Assembly: GCA_016208315.1 (NCBI GenBank) | Contig: JACQYF010000074.1 | Span: forward strand, 1-64,000 | From: Chloroflexota bacterium | Lineage (GTDB): Bacteria; Chloroflexota; Anaerolineae; UBA4142 | Reading direction: 5' to 3' | DNA length: 64,000 nucleotides | In this document: in pieces, positions 24,977-33,734 of the stretch | Numbering within the stretch: the first letter of the stretch is position 1 | Layout: each line of letters starts with the position of its first letter | The notes under the pieces: model-generated | What the model saw: the letters and a program-made list of their open reading frames with translations, nothing else | Told to the model about the DNA's origin: nothing | Database searches by the model: none | Program-made: the position numbers and the translations under genes

Positions 24977-25006
24977 AGGTTTCCGCTTCCTATTCTGCCC
25001 TCGCCG

Positions 25007-27091
25007 CTAGGCATGGGCAACCGCTTCCTTGATCCGCGACCGAGCCAGCGCGCGTTCCTCGCGCGGGTCGGGCCAGGCGGCGACGATCGTGCCCCCTACC
25101 ATAATCCCAAAACCAATCCACAGCCAGACCACAAGCGGATTGACGATGACCTTGAGAGTCGCCGTTCCCTCGCGTGTATCAAAGCCCGCCAAAATGATAT
25201 ACAGGTCCTCGATTGGCGTCGTGCGGACGGCCACTTCGGTCGTGGACTGCGATTGGCTCGGATCGGGGCTGGCGTAGTAATTTTTTTCCGGGGCGAGCGT
25301 GCCGACCCGCTGACCATTTTCCAGAATCGTCAAGCGCGCCGCGACCACGTCGTGACTCTCGGTCGGATAGGTCTGCAAGCCGTCGTATTGAATCGTGTAT
25401 TGCTTGACGTTGACCGTTTGACCGGGCTTGAGGTTCGCCTGCGTTTCCACCTGATAAAACGACGTACCCGCAATGCCAATCACGCCGAGGATCACGCCGA
25501 TGTGAACGATGTAACCGCCGTAGCGCCGGCGATTCTGCGCGACCAGATTGTACGTCGCGGCCACGAAATTCTCTTTATACTGGCGCATGCGCGCGAGAAT
25601 TCCGCGATAGAATTCCAGGCCGATCGTAAAGAGCACAAAGCCGGACGTGCCGAACGCGAGGATACCGTACCACTCGCGCACGCCGACGACGAACAGCGCG
25701 ATCATCACGCCGATGGAAGCGGCGAACGGGCGCAAGAAATTGCGAATGAGATTCTCCATCGTCGCGCGCCGCCAACCGATCAGGGGACAGACGCCGATCA
25801 ACACGATCAGCGCGAGGAAAATCGGCCCGTTGACCTGATTGAAGAACGGCGCGCCGACGGTTACTTTTTTGCCGGTGAAGGCTTCGCTGACCATCGGAAA
25901 GATCGTGCCCCACAGCGTGGCGAACGCCGCGCCGACCAGGATCAGGTTATTCAGCAGGAACGACGATTCGCGCGAGATCAGCGAGTCCAGTTCGTTCTCT
26001 TCTTTCAAATCGTTCATGCGGTTGAAGAGCAGATACAGGAACGCGATGAGGGTTACGCCGAGGAACGCGAGGAACCACGGCCCAAGCGCCGAGACGCCGA
26101 ACGCATGCACGGATTGGATCACCCCGCTGCGCGTGATGAACGTGCCGAGAATCGAGAGGATAAAGGTGAGCATCACGAGCACGAGATTCCACACCTTCAA
26201 CATCCCGCGCCGTTCTTGGATCATGACACTGTGCAGAAACGCGGTGGCCGTGAGCCACGGCATCAGACTCGCGTTCTCAACCGGGTCCCAACCCCAAAAG
26301 CCGCCCCAACCCAATTCCATGTACGCCCATTGCATTCCAAACAGCAAGCCGAGGGAGAGGAACAGCCACGAGATCAGCGTCCAGCGCCGGGTCGTTCGAA
26401 TCCAGACGTCGCTCAGGCGACCGGTGACGAGCGCGGCCATCGCGAAAGCAAAGGGAACCGTAAAGCCGACGTAGCCGAGGTATTGGGTGATGGGATGGAA
26501 GAACATGCCCGGGTTTTGCAGCAGTGGGTTCAATCCGTTGCCGTCTATCGGCGTAAAGTCCAACGTGCGGAATGGGTTACCCACGAGCGCCTGTGCCGAT
26601 CTCGGGTTAAAGGGGTTGTAGATGAAAAGGCCGGAGATGTTGGGGTCGGTGACAATCGTCATCAGCGCGAGGAAGAACGCCATGGAAATGCCCAGTCCGG
26701 CAATCACGTAGGCAATCAACTCTTGATTCTTGTCGTGATTCTGAATGAGCACCACGGCCGCGAAAACTGCGAGGAGCCAGGCCCAAAATAGGAGCGAGCC
26801 TTCCTGCCCGCCCCACAGCGCCGAAATGTTATACAATATGGGCTGTGCGAGGTTAGTCTGGATCGCGACATATTCGATTTGGAACTGGTGCGTGATCAGC
26901 GCCCATTCCAAAATGCCCACCGCGAGCGTCGTCAGCGCGGCAGTCATATAGATGGCGTTTTTCGCGCTGGCAAAGGCCTGGGGGTGGTGGCGGCGCGCGG
27001 CGTAGGTCGCCGCGCCGGCCGCGTAGAGGGCGAGTATTAAACTGAGCAGTAGGGACGCGTAGCCGAGATCGGCCATTGCGAAGTCTGCCAT
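25007..27091 (-). CDS. ccmF: Cytochrome c heme lyase subunit CcmF
   Basis: Large membrane protein, 694 residues, about 15 helices. The heme-handling motif GWGGFWGWDPVENASLMPWL is intact, and ALWGGQEGSLLFWAWLLAVF lies near the N-terminus. CcmF transfers heme from CcmE to the CxxCH motif of apocytochromes on the outer face of the membrane. It lies 110 bases after ccmE; that gap contains an ACCTTCGCAAGGTT hairpin (27177-27191). The long open frame on the opposite strand over this gene is rich in Arg, Asp and His and is only a composition effect. Confidence 0.95.
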   Translation of the reverse strand: MADFAMADLGYASLLLSLILALYAAGAATYAARRHHPQAFASAKNAIYMTAALTTLAVGILEWALITHQFQIEYVAIQTNLAQPILYNISALWGGQEGSLLFWAWLLAVFAAVVLIQNHDKNQELIAYVIAGLGISMAFFLALMTIVTDPNISGLFIYNPFNPRSAQALVGNPFRTLDFTPIDGNGLNPLLQNPGMFFHPITQYLGYVGFTVPFAFAMAALVTGRLSDVWIRTTRRWTLISWLFLSLGLLFGMQWAYMELGWGGFWGWDPVENASLMPWLTATAFLHSVMIQERRGMLKVWNLVLVMLTFILSILGTFITRSGVIQSVHAFGVSALGPWFLAFLGVTLIAFLYLLFNRMNDLKEENELDSLISRESSFLLNNLILVGAAFATLWGTIFPMVSEAFTGKKVTVGAPFFNQVNGPIFLALIVLIGVCPLIGWRRATMENLIRNFLRPFAASIGVMIALFVVGVREWYGILAFGTSGFVLFTIGLEFYRGILARMRQYKENFVAATYNLVAQNRRRYGGYIVHIGVILGVIGIAGTSFYQVETQANLKPGQTVNVKQYTIQYDGLQTYPTESHDVVAARLTILENGQRVGTLAPEKNYYASPDPSQSQSTTEVAVRTTPIEDLYIILAGFDTREGTATLKVIVNPLVVWLWIGFGIMVGGTIVAAWPDPREERALARSRIKEAVAHA

Positions 27092-27201
27092 AGCTTCGTC
27101 TCCTTCATCACTCTCGACTCCGGGAGTCTTTACCTTGCGAAAGTTTCTACTCCGCAGAGTCTAGGGAAATCACTGTAACCTTCGCAAGGTTATGCGGTCG
27201 G

Positions 27202-27651
27202 TCACTTGCCCGGTTGGGCCGGTTCCGACTCGTACTTGGACGGGCATTTCACCAGGATGGTGCTGGCCTGAAAGACGCCGTCTGCGCCCAGACGACCCTC
27301 CGCGACGACGCTCTCGCCTTGATCGAAAGTATCGGGCTTGACGCCCTTGTAGACCACCGGCAGGACGAGCTGCTCCTCTTGGAGGTTGAATTTCAGCACG
27401 AGGGTCTTGTCGTCGAATTGGATAGACGTTTTGTCGAGCGGCGCGTTGATGCGGACCGGCTGGCCGACTAAAGAGGTCCGTTGCGCGTTCAGTTCTTTCA
27501 AAGTGAGGTAATATATGGCGTTCGATTGAAACGAGGACACGGTCACGTACGCAATCGCACCGAGGATCAACAGACCGCCAATCATGAATTTCCATTTTCC
27601 GCCGGTCTTGACGGACGCGGACCGCTCTAACGGCGCGGTGATAGTGCTCAT
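27202..27651 (-). CDS. ccmE: Cytochrome c maturation protein CcmE, Cys-type
   Basis: Heme chaperone of 149 residues with one N-terminal helix (FMIGGLLILGAIAYVTVSSF) and an OB-fold (YYLTLKELNAQRT, VGQPVRINAPLD, GRLGADGVFQASTILVKC). The usual heme-binding HxxxY is replaced by CPSKY, i.e. CxxxY, as known in archaeal and Desulfovibrio-type CcmE. Start MSTITAPLER at 27651 is chosen from the conserved start region. It is the first gene of the operon. No ccmH or ccmG lies in this cluster, in keeping with reports that Cys-type systems differ in that part. Confidence 0.92.
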   Translation of the reverse strand: MSTITAPLERSASVKTGGKWKFMIGGLLILGAIAYVTVSSFQSNAIYYLTLKELNAQRTSLVGQPVRINAPLDKTSIQFDDKTLVLKFNLQEEQLVLPVVYKGVKPDTFDQGESVVAEGRLGADGVFQASTILVKCPSKYESEPAQPGK

Positions 27652-27766
27652 TGCTCGTCTCCTTAGCGCGCGAAAATGAACGGTGAGCGCCCTGCCCACC
27701 TGCTTCAGGGTAGCATCAGGAGGTCAAAAATCGGTCACAGGGTAGTCAAATACCGGTTCCAGTTTA

Positions 27767-27795
27767 TTACAGGGTCACGGAGAGTGTGTTATAAT
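27767..27795 (+). promoter_or_regulatory. Promoter upstream of udgB
   Basis: TTACAG (27767-27772), 17-base spacer and perfect TATAAT (27790-27795). The predicted start lies about six bases before the ATG at 27808, so the mRNA would have almost no leader. Confidence 0.6.
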
Positions 27796-27807
27796 GCAGG
27801 TCGCAAC

Positions 27808-28497
27808 ATGAGACCGCATTCGCTTGCTGCCGTAAACCAACAGATCGTCGCCTGCGCGCGCTGTCCGCGGCTGGTCGAATACCGAGAGCGAGTGGCGCGC
27901 GAGAAACGGCGCGCCTTTCTCGATCAGACGTATTGGGGCCGTCCCGTGCCCGGTTTTGGCGATCCGCACGCGCGCGTGATGATCGTGGGGCTTGCGCCCG
28001 CCGCGCACGGCGGCAATCGCACCGGCCGAGTCTTTACGGGCGATTCATCCGGCGATTTCCTGTACGCTGCGCTACATCGCGCCGGATTTGCCAACCAACC
28101 TACTGCGGTCCATCGCGATGATGGCTTGACGCTGGCCGACGCGTACATCGTCGCGGTCATTCGCTGCGCGCCGCCGGATAACAAGCCACGGCCCGACGAA
28201 ATCGCCCATTGCCGCAACTATCTGGATCGCGAGTTGGAGCTGCTGTCGAACGTGCGCGTGATTGTCGCGCTGGGCAAGCTAGCGTTCGATAATACGCTTG
28301 CCGCGCTGTCGCGCCGCGGCATCGCCATTCCCACGCCGCGTCCGGCGTTCGGGCACAATCGCGCCTACCGCTTGGGCGAGATTACGTTGATTGCCTCCTA
28401 CCATCCCAGTCAGCGCAACACCCAAACCGGCCTGCTAACCCGCGCGATGTTCGACCGGGTGTTCCGTAGGGCAATTTGCCAAATTGCCCCACAATGA
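27808..28497 (+). CDS. Type-5 uracil-DNA glycosylase (UDGb)
   Basis: DNA repair glycosylase of 229 residues, removing uracil and other deaminated bases. Motif GLAPAAHGGNRTGRVFTGD, in which family 5 has Ala in place of a catalytic polar residue, and RCAPPDNKPRPDE and ASYHPSQRN are characteristic. CARCPRLVEYR provides two of the iron-sulfur ligands, with others in IRCAPP and AHCRNY. The start at ATG 27808 fits the promoter at 27767. The last ten residues (RRAICQIAPQ region) are encoded by a palindromic repeat (28466-28492). Confidence 0.93.
   Translation: MRPHSLAAVNQQIVACARCPRLVEYRERVAREKRRAFLDQTYWGRPVPGFGDPHARVMIVGLAPAAHGGNRTGRVFTGDSSGDFLYAALHRAGFANQPTAVHRDDGLTLADAYIVAVIRCAPPDNKPRPDEIAHCRNYLDRELELLSNVRVIVALGKLAFDNTLAALSRRGIAIPTPRPAFGHNRAYRLGEITLIASYHPSQRNTQTGLLTRAMFDRVFRRAICQIAPQ
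28466..28492. repeat. 27-bp palindrome, 13-1-13 (copy 1)
   Basis: Arms GTAGGGCAATTTG and CAAATTGCCCCAC around a single C, with one mismatch. It encodes the C-terminus of the UDGb protein. Copies with the same architecture lie at 35163-35189 and 49397-49423. Confidence 0.85.
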
Positions 28498-28548
28498 AAC
28501 TTTTTTCGCCAATCTACGTGTTAGTAGAGGGGACCCGTAAGCCAGTTG

Positions 28549-29190
28549 ATGACGTTATCTGACGAAACACTGCTCTCTCAATATAAAGAGGGTAATCCGC
28601 GCGCGTTTCGAGCGCTCGTCCAACGCTACACGACGCCCATCTATAACCTGGCGCTGCGGCTGCTGCGCGATCCGATGGAAGCGGAAAACGTCACACAAGA
28701 GACATTTCTGCGCGTCGTGACCGCTCTCGATCGCATCCGCTTGGATTTGCCGTTCAAGCCGTACCTGTTTCAGATCGCGGTGAATCTGTGCCGCGATCAA
28801 GCCCGCAAGCAACACCCGCTGCTTTTCACCGACCTAGATGGCAATTCGATCCTCGACGCGGACGGCGAAGCGGAGACGCGGAGCGAATCCATCGCCGACG
28901 AGGCGCCGCCAGCATGGGAGCGTCTGGAAAAACAGGAATTGCTAGTCCGACTGCAAACCGCGATGGACCTGCTCGCGCCCGCTTACCAAACGGCGATCAC
29001 GTTGAGATACGTCGAAGAGTTTTCGTACGAAGAGATCGCGCAGGCGCTCGCGCTGCCGCTGAACACGGTGCGCACACAACTGCGTCGCGCAAAACACCAA
29101 CTCAAGTTGAATTTGGAAAATGAACCGCGCCCCGCGCCGCAGCCCTATCGTCTCCCAAAATCTCGTTCGCCGGAAGGGGGCCTCGCATGA
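28549..29190 (+). CDS. ECF-type RNA polymerase sigma factor
   Basis: Sigma-70 family factor of 213 residues. Region 2 is visible as IYNLALRLLRDPMEAENVTQETFLRVV and region 4 as LAPAYQTAITLRYVEEFSYEEIAQALALPLNTV (in pieces), with an acidic linker between them. The gene overlaps a zinc-finger anti-sigma gene by four bases (ATGA), the usual arrangement. An in-frame TTG precedes the chosen ATG; the nearest purine run (GAGGGGAC) is distant. It probably directs the following envelope and export genes, though no promoter motif was identified. Confidence 0.92.
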   Translation: MTLSDETLLSQYKEGNPRAFRALVQRYTTPIYNLALRLLRDPMEAENVTQETFLRVVTALDRIRLDLPFKPYLFQIAVNLCRDQARKQHPLLFTDLDGNSILDADGEAETRSESIADEAPPAWERLEKQELLVRLQTAMDLLAPAYQTAITLRYVEEFSYEEIAQALALPLNTVRTQLRRAKHQLKLNLENEPRPAPQPYRLPKSRSPEGGLA

Positions 29191-29732
29191 TGGACAATCA
29201 TCTGACCGCCCTAGAAGTGGATTCGTACCTCGAAAAGAGAGGGGACGAGCATGACCGCGCGCAGGTGGACGCGCACCTCGCGGCGTGCGCGCTGTGCCGC
29301 GGGCGGGTCGCGCGCGAAAGACGAGTGGAGAGCGCGCTGCGCGAGATGCCGCGCGCCGGCGCGCCGCGCGATCTCTCGGCGCGAATTACGGCGGCGGTTG
29401 AGTTGCGGGTGGCCGCGGAGCAGGACCGGCGCAAGCGTCTCCCGCTCATCGCGGTGGCGACGATCTTTTCCGTGTTGCTCTCGGTTTGGTTCGCGCTTGA
29501 GATGGTCCTGGCCTTTCAGGAGAACGGCGTGCTGGATTTCTTCGCACTCGTTACAAATCAACCCGAAATTTTCGCCGGCTATTCAACCGATGCCGTTTTC
29601 GCGCTCGTCGAGTCGGTGCCGATTTCCGAAATTGCCATGACGGTTTTTGCCCTGCTGACCGTCGTCGTGCTCGCCCAACAGTGGGCTGACGCAGCGCTAC
29701 CGAACCGTTCGGTCTCCCGAAATGGAAGATAA
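29187..29732 (+). CDS. Anti-sigma factor with zinc-finger domain
   Basis: A 181-residue protein. The N-terminal zinc-binding anti-sigma domain has the HxxxCxxC motif in DAHLAACALCRGR. Two membrane helices follow (PLIAVATIFSVLLSVWFALEM and IAMTVFALLTVVVLAQQW). It is expected to hold the cognate sigma factor at the membrane and release it on an envelope signal. The overlap with the sigma gene makes the pairing secure. The second ATG, one codon on (29190), is an equally good start. Confidence 0.9.
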   Translation: MMDNHLTALEVDSYLEKRGDEHDRAQVDAHLAACALCRGRVARERRVESALREMPRAGAPRDLSARITAAVELRVAAEQDRRKRLPLIAVATIFSVLLSVWFALEMVLAFQENGVLDFFALVTNQPEIFAGYSTDAVFALVESVPISEIAMTVFALLTVVVLAQQWADAALPNRSVSRNGR

Positions 29733-29740
29733 CCACCACG

Positions 29741-29845
29741 GTGTCATTCTGAGGAGCGATTTTTGCGACGAAGAATCTCCCGCGCCGAATTGGAGACCCT
29801 TCGCAAAACCCGCTCAGGGTGACAATGTGAACGCAACCTTCGCAA
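29741..29845. repeat. GTCATTCTGAGGAGCGA element and ACCTTCGCAAGGT hairpin
   Basis: GTGTCATTCTGAGGAGCG starts the element and CTCAGGGTGACAATG (about 29812-29826) closes it. CAACCTTCGCAAGGTCG follows (29829-29845), related to 27177-27191. No gene is seen between 29733 and 29921. Confidence 0.7.
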
Positions 29846-29921
29846 GGTCGCGGCGTTCCCTAATCCAATTCTAATGCGCTCTTAATCCTCGCGAGCAATA
29901 TTCTTTTATTAGGCAGACTCG

Positions 29922-30374
29922 ATGCAAAACAAGTGGCTGCGATACGGCCTGGTGATCGGCGGGGCGGTGCTGGCGCTCTGCATCATGTTCGGCGCTGGCA
30001 TTTATGTGGGTCGCCTCAGCGGACGATTGGGTCCCGGCCCAGTCCCGTGGTTTCTCCCATTTTTCAGTGGTGGTCATGGGGCCGTCGGCAGGATTGCGGC
30101 GCTTGAGGCGCAGACAATTCGGCTGGAACTACGCGATGGCGCATCTCAAGTCATTCTCCTCGACCGAGATACCCGGATTGACAAGAATCACCAGAAACTG
30201 ACCCTGACCGATTTGAAAATCGGCGATTCGATTGTGGTGATCGGTTCGCCGACGGCCGAGGGCCAAATCAAAGCAAGATGGATTCGCGTGTTGGAGCCGA
30301 GTACCCCCGCCTTGATTCCCGGCCGAAGCATGTATCTTGAGGATCACTCAAATCCCAGTTCGAACGGAGTGTAG
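29922..30374 (+). CDS. Membrane-anchored DUF5666-like protein
   Basis: A 150-residue protein with an N-terminal membrane anchor (YGLVIGGAVLALCIMFGAGIYVG) and an exported beta-rich domain. The pattern GRIAALEAQTIRLELRDG, then a value-type stretch LTLTDLKIGDSIVVIGSP, resembles DUF5666. The same type of protein lies at 35408-35845, so the two bracket the MacAB export module. No enzymatic function is known; a role in envelope sensing or as a substrate of the exporter is a guess. Confidence 0.8.
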   Translation: MQNKWLRYGLVIGGAVLALCIMFGAGIYVGRLSGRLGPGPVPWFLPFFSGGHGAVGRIAALEAQTIRLELRDGASQVILLDRDTRIDKNHQKLTLTDLKIGDSIVVIGSPTAEGQIKARWIRVLEPSTPALIPGRSMYLEDHSNPSSNGV

Positions 30375-30375
30375 A

Positions 30376-31782
30376 ATGAAACGCAATTTTCTCGTGATTG
30401 GCGGCGTGGTCGTTATCGTGCTCGTGATTGCCGGCGTGTTTGGGTGGCAGCGCCTCACCGCCAGCGCCGCCGCAACCACGGTTCGCGCGCAAACCGCGAC
30501 CGTCACGCGCGGATCACTCGTGGCAACGGTGAACGCCGCGGGCAACGTCTCCGTCCCTGAAGAAGCGACGATGGCCTTCCAGTCGTCGGGACGCGTGGCC
30601 AAGGTTGCCGTCCAGGTCGGGGATAAAGTCAAAAAAGACCAATTGCTGATGCAGCTCGATACGGCGGATTTGCAACTTACGCTCAAGACCCAGCAAGCCA
30701 ATCTCGCGAGCGCACAGGCGAATTACGATGCGAGCCAAGCCAACCTGCAATTCGCGCTGAGGACCGCGCAGGCCAACCTCGCCAGCGCCAAGGCGAATCT
30801 CGATTCGGCCAAGGGCAAGAACGCGACCAACCTCGACCAATTGATCGTCGCCAAGGCCGCGTTGGACAAAGCGACCGTCGCGCTGCAAACGGCGCAGGGC
30901 AACTATAACGCCGTCGCTTGGCGCGCCGATGTTGGCATGACGCAGCAAGCCGCCACGCTTCAGACGGCGACTACCGATTACAATTCGGCTATGGCGAACT
31001 ATCGGATTACGGCCGCCGGCATCAACGATACCGCGGTGCGAACCGCGCAGGCGTCGGTAGACAATGCCCAGGTCTCACTCGACCAGGCGCAAAAAAACCT
31101 CGACACGACGGCGCGGACGTCACAAGCCTCGCTCGATAACGCCAAGGTCGCGGTCGAACAGGCGCAGCGCAATCTCGATAAGGCGAGTCTCTCCGCTCCG
31201 TTCGATGGGCAAGTGGCCGCGGTCAACTTCAGCCCGGGCGATTCCGCCGGGACGGGCACGGCCGTCACGATCGTGGATCTTTCCAACTTGCAAGTCAAGA
31301 TGACGATTGCCGAAGTGGACATGGCCAAGATACAGGTCGGCCAAACCGCGCAAATGGCGGTGGATGCGCTGCCGGGCAAAACCTACAACGCCAAGGTGAT
31401 CGCGATCAGTCCGGTCGGCATGGTCACGCAGGGTGTGGTGAACTATACGGTTACCGTCGCCCTCACCAATGCGGATGCGTCCATACGACCGGGCATGACC
31501 GCGAATCTGGGCGTGGTGGTGGACCGTCGCGAAAATGTTTTGCTCATTCCGACGCGCGCCGTGCGGACGCAAGGCAATCAGAAGATCGTGACGGTATCGT
31601 TCAAGGGCCAGTCCATTCAGACGCCGGTCGGCACCGGTCTTTCGAACGAGACGATGATCGAGATCACCAACGGCCTGAATGAAGGCGACGAGGTCTTGCT
31701 GAACCAGACCAGTACCCAACAGCGCAACGCCGGCGCGCCCGTACCCGCCGGCCCCGGCGGCGTCATGTTCATGGGCCGATGA
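30376..31782 (+). CDS. Efflux periplasmic adaptor (MacA/HlyD family)
   Basis: Membrane-fusion protein of 468 residues with one N-terminal helix ([20 protein letters not shown]), a lipoyl half-motif ([26 protein letters not shown], in pieces), a very long coiled-coil hairpin (about residues 105-275, repeats of [13 protein letters not shown] and [15 protein letters not shown]), a second lipoyl half and a barrel domain. It works with the ATPase and permease that follow by two bases. No TolC-like gene is present, consistent with a single-membrane envelope. Start [10 protein letters not shown] at 30376. Confidence 0.92.
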   Translation: MKRNFLVIGGVVVIVLVIAGVFGWQRLTASAAATTVRAQTATVTRGSLVATVNAAGNVSVPEEATMAFQSSGRVAKVAVQVGDKVKKDQLLMQLDTADLQLTLKTQQANLASAQANYDASQANLQFALRTAQANLASAKANLDSAKGKNATNLDQLIVAKAALDKATVALQTAQGNYNAVAWRADVGMTQQAATLQTATTDYNSAMANYRITAAGINDTAVRTAQASVDNAQVSLDQAQKNLDTTARTSQASLDNAKVAVEQAQRNLDKASLSAPFDGQVAAVNFSPGDSAGTGTAVTIVDLSNLQVKMTIAEVDMAKIQVGQTAQMAVDALPGKTYNAKVIAISPVGMVTQGVVNYTVTVALTNADASIRPGMTANLGVVVDRRENVLLIPTRAVRTQGNQKIVTVSFKGQSIQTPVGTGLSNETMIEITNGLNEGDEVLLNQTSTQQRNAGAPVPAGPGGVMFMGR

Positions 31783-31783
31783 G

Positions 31784-32455
31784 ATGCGTATGCCAACAGT
31801 CATCGAAATTGAAAACGTAAAAAAGATCTATAAAATGGGCGAGGTCGAAGTGCCCGCGTTGAACGGCGTCACCTTACAAGTGCAGCAAGGCGAAATGGTC
31901 GCCATCACCGGGCCGTCCGGCTCGGGCAAGTCCACGCTCATGAACATTATCGGCTGCCTGGACACGCCGACGAGCGGCAAGTACACCTTGGACGGCGTGG
32001 AGGTCTCGAAACTGAACGACGACGAACTGGCCAGTATTCGGAACAAGAAAATCGGCTTTGTGTTCCAGACCTTTAACTTGCTCGCGCGCACGACCGCGCT
32101 CGACAACGTGGAACTGCCGATGGTTTACGCGGGCGCGCCCGACCGTCGCGAACGCGCGCTCGCCGCGCTGGACTCGGTGGGTTTGAAGGATCGCGTGCAT
32201 CATCGCCCGAATGAGTTATCCGGCGGGCAGCAGCAACGCGTGGCGATCGCGCGGGCCCTCGTCAATAGTCCCAGCATCATCCTCGCCGACGAGCCGACCG
32301 GCAATCTCGATTCGAAATCGGGCGCGGAGATCATGGGTATTTTCAAATCGCTCAATCGCGACAATCGGCTGACCGTGGTGCTCGTCACCCATGATCCGGC
32401 CATCGCCGCGCAAGCCCAACGCGTCATTCGGGTGCGGGACGGAGTGATCGTATGA
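31784..32455 (+). CDS. MacB/LolD-type ABC transporter ATPase
   Basis: ATPase of 223 residues with Walker [10 protein letters not shown], signature LSGGQQQR and Walker [12 protein letters not shown]; the segment [17 protein letters not shown] is typical of the LolD/MacB/FtsE group. It overlaps the permease gene by four bases. With the adaptor it forms a mechanotransmission-type exporter for lipids, peptides or antimicrobial compounds. Confidence 0.94.
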   Translation: MRMPTVIEIENVKKIYKMGEVEVPALNGVTLQVQQGEMVAITGPSGSGKSTLMNIIGCLDTPTSGKYTLDGVEVSKLNDDELASIRNKKIGFVFQTFNLLARTTALDNVELPMVYAGAPDRRERALAALDSVGLKDRVHHRPNELSGGQQQRVAIARALVNSPSIILADEPTGNLDSKSGAEIMGIFKSLNRDNRLTVVLVTHDPAIAAQAQRVIRVRDGVIV

Positions 32456-33687
32456 ACTTTATCGAAAGTGCGCGAATTGCGCTGCGGAGTCTCGCGGCGA
32501 ACAAGATGCGTTCCGGCTTGACGATGCTGGGCATCATTATCGGCGTGATGTCGGTGATCGCGATGTTGTCCATCGGCCAGGGCGCGCAAGCCGCGATCAC
32601 CAGTCAGATTACGAGCATCGGCACCAACCTGCTGTACATCCGTCCCGGCGCCACCGATCAAGGCGGCGTCCGGACGGCCCAAGGTTCTGCGGCGACGTTG
32701 ACGCTGGAAGACGCCGAGGCGCTCGAGGGCTTGCCCAACATCGTCGGCATCGTTCCCCAAGTCGAGAGCTTTGGGCAGGTGGCTTACCTCGGCAACAACA
32801 CCAACGCGCGAATCCTCGGCGTGACCCCGGCCTACGTGGATACGTTGAATGCCAGCGTAGCTCAGGGCGAATTCGTTTCGGAGACGAACGTCACCGCGCG
32901 GTCGGCGGTGGTGGTGCTCGGCGCGCAGGTGGCTACCGACCTATTCGATTCCGGCGATCCCGTGGATCAATCCATCCGGATCAACGGGCAAACGTTTCGC
33001 GTGATCGGCGTGATGACCGCCAAGGGCGGCACGGGTTTTATGAACCAGGACTCTCAGATCTACGTGCCGATCACCACCGCGATGAGTCGTTTGAATCGCG
33101 GCGGTCAATTCCGTGGGGGCAATTCCGTCTCGGTCATCAACGTCAAGATCACCGATACCTCGCTCCAAGACGTCGTCATTCAGGACATTAGCGACGTTCT
33201 GCGCCAGCGACACCGCGTCCAGTTTCAAGACGATTTTCAAATTCAGAGCCAGCAAGATATTCTAAACACCGCGAACCAAATCACCGGCATTCTCACCCTC
33301 TTTCTCGGCGGCGTCGCGGCGATTTCGCTGGTCGTCGGCGGCATCGGGATCATGAACATCATGCTCGTCTCGGTGACCGAGCGCACGCGCGAGATCGGCC
33401 TGCGGAAAGCGGTCGGCGCGCGCAAGCGCGACATTATGGCGCAATTTCTCGTGGAAGCCACTTTTCTGAGCATCTCGGGCGGCCTCATCGGCATTCTGTT
33501 CGGCGCGATCATCGCCCGCCTGATTTCCGGGATTCAAATGGGCGGGAGCACCCTCAACGCAATCGTGGGTATTGATTCGGTGCTGTTAGCCGTGATCTTC
33601 TCTGCGGGCGTCGGATTGTTCTTTGGCCTTTATCCCGCGAACCGCGCGGCCGGTTTGCACCCGATTGATGCGCTGCGGTACGAGTGA
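32452..33687 (+). CDS. MacB-like FtsX-fold ABC transporter permease
   Basis: Permease of 411 residues. One helix lies near the N-terminus ([20 protein letters not shown]), then a large extracellular MacB-type domain (about 50-270), then three helices in the FtsX fold ([63 protein letters not shown]). The conserved loop [21 protein letters not shown] contacts the ATPase. It is translationally coupled to that gene. Confidence 0.94.
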   Translation: MNFIESARIALRSLAANKMRSGLTMLGIIIGVMSVIAMLSIGQGAQAAITSQITSIGTNLLYIRPGATDQGGVRTAQGSAATLTLEDAEALEGLPNIVGIVPQVESFGQVAYLGNNTNARILGVTPAYVDTLNASVAQGEFVSETNVTARSAVVVLGAQVATDLFDSGDPVDQSIRINGQTFRVIGVMTAKGGTGFMNQDSQIYVPITTAMSRLNRGGQFRGGNSVSVINVKITDTSLQDVVIQDISDVLRQRHRVQFQDDFQIQSQQDILNTANQITGILTLFLGGVAAISLVVGGIGIMNIMLVSVTERTREIGLRKAVGARKRDIMAQFLVEATFLSISGGLIGILFGAIIARLISGIQMGGSTLNAIVGIDSVLLAVIFSAGVGLFFGLYPANRAAGLHPIDALRYE

Positions 33688-33688
33688 G

Positions 33689-33714
33689 ACGTAAAACGTG
33701 AAACGTAAAACGTA
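33689..33714. repeat. ACGTAAAACGTGAA repeat
   Basis: Tandem ACGTAAA / ACGTGAA units directly after the permease stop; the same family with an inverted arm is at 40392-40460. Confidence 0.7.
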
Positions 33715-33734
33715 GGCAAGTCCAAGAGGACAGG

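Noticed and set aside
24716-26791. Long open frame on the plus strand opposite ccmF (about 690 codons)
   Set aside because: It is antisense to a clear ccmF, rich in Arg, Asp, His and Gln, and has no domain; it arises from codon bias in the high-G+C gene.
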